A DNA stretch of 7,567 bases from an uncultured Clostridia bacterium (lineage in GTDB: Bacteria > Bacillota > Clostridia > Oscillospirales > Ruminococcaceae): the NCBI GenBank assembly GCA_947176675.1, contig CAMWRN010000109.1, forward strand, positions 1-7,567, in the 5' to 3' direction. Positions within the stretch are counted from its first letter, which is position 1; every line of letters begins with the position of its first letter. Shown here in pieces: positions 5,292 to 7,567 of this stretch. The notes under the pieces are model-generated. The model worked only from the letters and a program-made list of their open reading frames with translations. It did no database searches and had not been told where the DNA came from. Position numbers and translations under genes: made by a program.

Positions 5292-7196
5292 TTACCGTCC
5301 CCTCTTTTTCACGCTTTTGCGGACGTTTCCTCCGTTTTTGGTATGCTTATTTCCGCTCTTTGAGGACTGTTTGTTTTTCTCTCGCTCCCGCTGTTCCGCA
5401 AGATACTTAGCGTCGGGCTTCACAAGAAAATCCTTTCCGTTTCCTATCAGATCGGTGCGGTGAGCTTTCTGCAAAGCCTCAATGACCCGCCGTTGATTGT
5501 CGGGACGGAAGTACTGCAATAACGCCCGCTGCATACCCTTTTCCTCGGCGGTTCTGGGGACGTACACTTCCTCCATTGTGTAGGGGTCAAGCCCCGTGTA
5601 GAACATACAAGTTGAGATAGTTCCGGGTGTGGGGTAAAAGTCCTGAACCTGCTCGGGACGGATACGCAGGCTTTTCAGGAACAGCGCAAGCTCCACCGCC
5701 TCTTTCAGCGTACTGCCGGGGTGCGAGGACATCAGGTACGGCACAAGGTACTGCTCCTTACCTACCTGCCCCGTTATCTTATAAAATTTGTCCTGAAATT
5801 TTTTATATGCTTCAATATGCGGCTTGCCCATTTTATCAAGCACCACCGCTGAGCAATGCTCGGGAGCGACCTTCAGCTGACCGCTGACATGGTGCTCGAT
5901 AAGCTCACGCATGAACTCGTCGTCCCTGTCCTCGATAAGATAATCATAGCGTATGCCGCTGCGTATGAAAACCTTTTTTACCTTTGGCACGGCTCGTATT
6001 TTTCGGAGCAGATCAAGGTACTCTTTATGGTCTACCTCCAACGCTTTACAGGGTTCGGGGGCAAGGCATTTTTTTCCTTTGCACAAGCCATGCTCCATCT
6101 GCTTGTGACAGCTCGGCGCGCGGAAGTTTGCGGTAGGTCCTCCCACGTCGTGAATGTACCCTTTGAAATTCGGCAAAGTCGTCAGCAGTCTTGCCTCGGC
6201 AAGAATACTTTCCTCGCTGCGGACGGCTATTTTCCGCCCCTGATGAAGTGCAATGGAACAGAAATTACAGTTCCCGAAGCAGCCCCGATTGTGAGTTATG
6301 GAAAACTCCACCTCTTTTATCCCGGGAACACCGCCCTCTTTCTCGTAAATAGGGTGGTAAGTCCGCATATATGGCAAGGCGTAAACTTTATCAAGCTCCT
6401 CTGTTGTGAGGACGGGGGACGGCGGTAACTGCACAAGCATAAAACGTTCCTGCCGCTGAATGATTGTCCTGCCGTAAATCTCGTCCTGCCAGTCGTACTG
6501 CTGACGGCAAGCCTTTGCGTAGGACTTTTTATCCTCACGGCACAATTTCAGAGATGGACATTCAACTGCCCCGTAGGGCGTATCCTCTGGCTTGCAGAGA
6601 TACGCCGTACCACGAATATCCGTAAGACTATGCACGTCCTCGCCGTTTGCAAGACGTGTACATATCTCGGCGATCTGGTGCTCACCCATGCCGTACATGA
6701 GAATGTCCGCGCCGCTTTCCTCCAAGATAGAGGGACGGACAGCGTCGTCCCAGTAGTCGTAGTGGGCGAACCGCCGCAAAGATGCCTCCAAGCCGCCTAT
6801 ACCGATAGTAATATCTCCGTAAGCCTCGCGTATCTTTTTGCAGTACACAATAACCGCGCGGTCGGGACGTTTTCCCGCCATTCCCCCCGCTGTGTAAGCG
6901 TCGTCCGAACGCTTTTTCTTTGCGGAGGTGTAGTGCGCTACCATGCTGTCAATATTTCCCGAAGTCACCATAAAGCCGTAACGGGGTCTGCCCAAGCGCA
7001 TAAAGTCCCACGTGGAATGCCAGTCAGGCTGGGCGATTATACCCACGGTATATCCGAGACTTTCAATGACCCGTGAAATTATAGCAATGCCGAAGCTGGG
7101 GTGGTCGACGTAGCTGTCCCCCGTCACGCAGATGAAGTCCAGTTGGTCGATACCCTGTTCAAGCAGTTCCTGTTTTGAGATTGGTAAAAACGGCAT
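5292..7196 (-). CDS. ygiQ: YgiQ family radical SAM protein
   Basis: This 634-residue protein has the layout of the YgiQ (UPF0313) family. An N-terminal cobalamin-binding-like Rossmann region covers about 1-200 (VTGDSYVDHPSFG at 24-36; GGLEASLRRFAHYDYWDD at 134-151). A radical SAM core begins at about residue 296, with the 4Fe-4S ligands Cys306, Cys310 and Cys313 in CFGNCNFC. The following HDVGGPTANFRAPSC block and further cysteines at 363, 372, 377 and 383 are a family trait and may hold a second metal site. The substrate of the family is not established. The C-terminus ends in a Lys/Arg-rich tail (about 603-634) that is probably disordered. The start at ATG 7196 follows GGAGGG with 6 bases of spacing, 18 bases after the upstream stop. 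Length is near the usual 600-750. Paralogous small membrane proteins flank it on both sides. Confidence 0.96.
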   Translation of the reverse strand: MPFLPISKQELLEQGIDQLDFICVTGDSYVDHPSFGIAIISRVIESLGYTVGIIAQPDWHSTWDFMRLGRPRYGFMVTSGNIDSMVAHYTSAKKKRSDDAYTAGGMAGKRPDRAVIVYCKKIREAYGDITIGIGGLEASLRRFAHYDYWDDAVRPSILEESGADILMYGMGEHQIAEICTRLANGEDVHSLTDIRGTAYLCKPEDTPYGAVECPSLKLCREDKKSYAKACRQQYDWQDEIYGRTIIQRQERFMLVQLPPSPVLTTEELDKVYALPYMRTYHPIYEKEGGVPGIKEVEFSITHNRGCFGNCNFCSIALHQGRKIAVRSEESILAEARLLTTLPNFKGYIHDVGGPTANFRAPSCHKQMEHGLCKGKKCLAPEPCKALEVDHKEYLDLLRKIRAVPKVKKVFIRSGIRYDYLIEDRDDEFMRELIEHHVSGQLKVAPEHCSAVVLDKMGKPHIEAYKKFQDKFYKITGQVGKEQYLVPYLMSSHPGSTLKEAVELALFLKSLRIRPEQVQDFYPTPGTISTCMFYTGLDPYTMEEVYVPRTAEEKGMQRALLQYFRPDNQRRVIEALQKAHRTDLIGNGKDFLVKPDAKYLAEQREREKNKQSSKSGNKHTKNGGNVRKSVKKRGR

Positions 7197-7214
7197 GGTA
7201 AGCCCTCCGATTTA

Positions 7215-7567
7215 TTAAAAGTGTGAACCGATATAATATATTGAACCATAACCTAATGCACAAAGCCATATGTGTGCATTAAAAATAATTCTTACAGCCT
7301 TTTTGAATTTATAATCACGATTGAACAATGTTCCGCCCAATGCTCCCAAAGAGCCGTAAAGTATCGCAAATATCAAACCCGCATAAGGATTATCATCACT
7401 TACTTTACCAACAATAACAATAAAAGCTGCTATGTTAAATATGGTTATTAATATGATTAAAGGAAAAAATGGAAATTTCAAAAAAAGAATTGCACCAATA
7501 AACCCGATAAATGCTATGCTCTCAAAAAAGCAGCTTGATACCGAAAGAGCCGCACCCACCAAATTCA
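7215..7567 (-). CDS. Small multi-pass membrane protein, paralogue of the 4891-5289 protein, 5' end missing
   Basis: The stop codon is TAA at 7217-7215 and the frame is open to the right edge, giving at least 116 residues. The first usable start inside the window is TTG 7562, but this is unlikely to be the true start. Alignment to the paralogue suggests the real N-terminus is about 8 residues further upstream, and the codon split by the edge reads xTG, so ATG is possible there. The protein is almost entirely hydrophobic with three to four membrane segments. It shares the core GSLGALGGTLFNRDYK, then AVRIIF and a Trp, with its paralogue (21 of 41 identical over the core). No named family is recognised. 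Composition is about 34% G+C by hand count over 7261-7560, clearly lower than ygiQ next to it, though hydrophobic codons explain part of this. Confidence 0.8.
   Translation of the reverse strand, partial: NLVGAALSVSSCFFESIAFIGFIGAILFLKFPFFPLIILITIFNIAAFIVIVGKVSDDNPYAGLIFAILYGSLGALGGTLFNRDYKFKKAVRIIFNAHIWLCALGYGSIYYIGSHF

Noticed and set aside
5856..6428. Long open frame on the plus strand inside ygiQ (190 codons)
   Set aside because: It lies wholly opposite ygiQ, which has clear family motifs throughout, and its translation shows no recognisable domain.

Overview
Every gene I can support in this window lies on the minus strand, so the transcript reads from the right edge (7567) to the left edge (1). 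Gaps between genes run from 2 to about 85 bases. Nearly every gene starts behind a clear GGAGG-type ribosome binding site. The gene set, the tight spacing, the strong Shine-Dalgarno sites and the mid-range base composition (about half G+C by hand count in the housekeeping genes) suggest a Clostridia-type Firmicute, probably of the Oscillospiraceae/Ruminococcaceae kind. The order FAD-enzyme, cmk, plsC is typical of such genomes and is usually followed by ispH and rpsA, which would lie beyond the left edge. The taxonomic placement is an inference.

Right part (about 4891-7567): a YgiQ-type radical SAM protein of 634 residues sits between two small multi-pass membrane proteins. The two are paralogues (21 of 41 identical residues in their shared core) and I cannot assign either to a named family. 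The right-hand one is cut by the window edge. Both are markedly richer in A+T than ygiQ.

Middle part (about 2691-4850): an exported or membrane-anchored metallo-beta-lactamase-fold protein related to the C-terminal domain of ComEC is followed 2 bases later by a DUF3006 protein of 68 residues. An RpiR-type (HTH plus SIS) regulator comes next. A 54-base gap before this block holds a degenerate heptamer repeat.

Left part (1-2680): a HI0933/BaiN-type flavoprotein, cytidylate kinase (cmk), and the first 194 codons of a PlsC-type acyltransferase. cmk supplies CDP/dCDP and PlsC makes phosphatidic acid, so this end is nucleotide and phospholipid housekeeping. The two leaders here (585-660 and 1360-1444) contain palindromes that might be regulatory.

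I saw no RNA gene, CRISPR array, insertion sequence or convincing terminator. I also saw no clear new multi-gene system. The best candidates for something undescribed are the paired small membrane proteins around ygiQ and the possible fold-back of the plsC leader onto its ribosome binding site.
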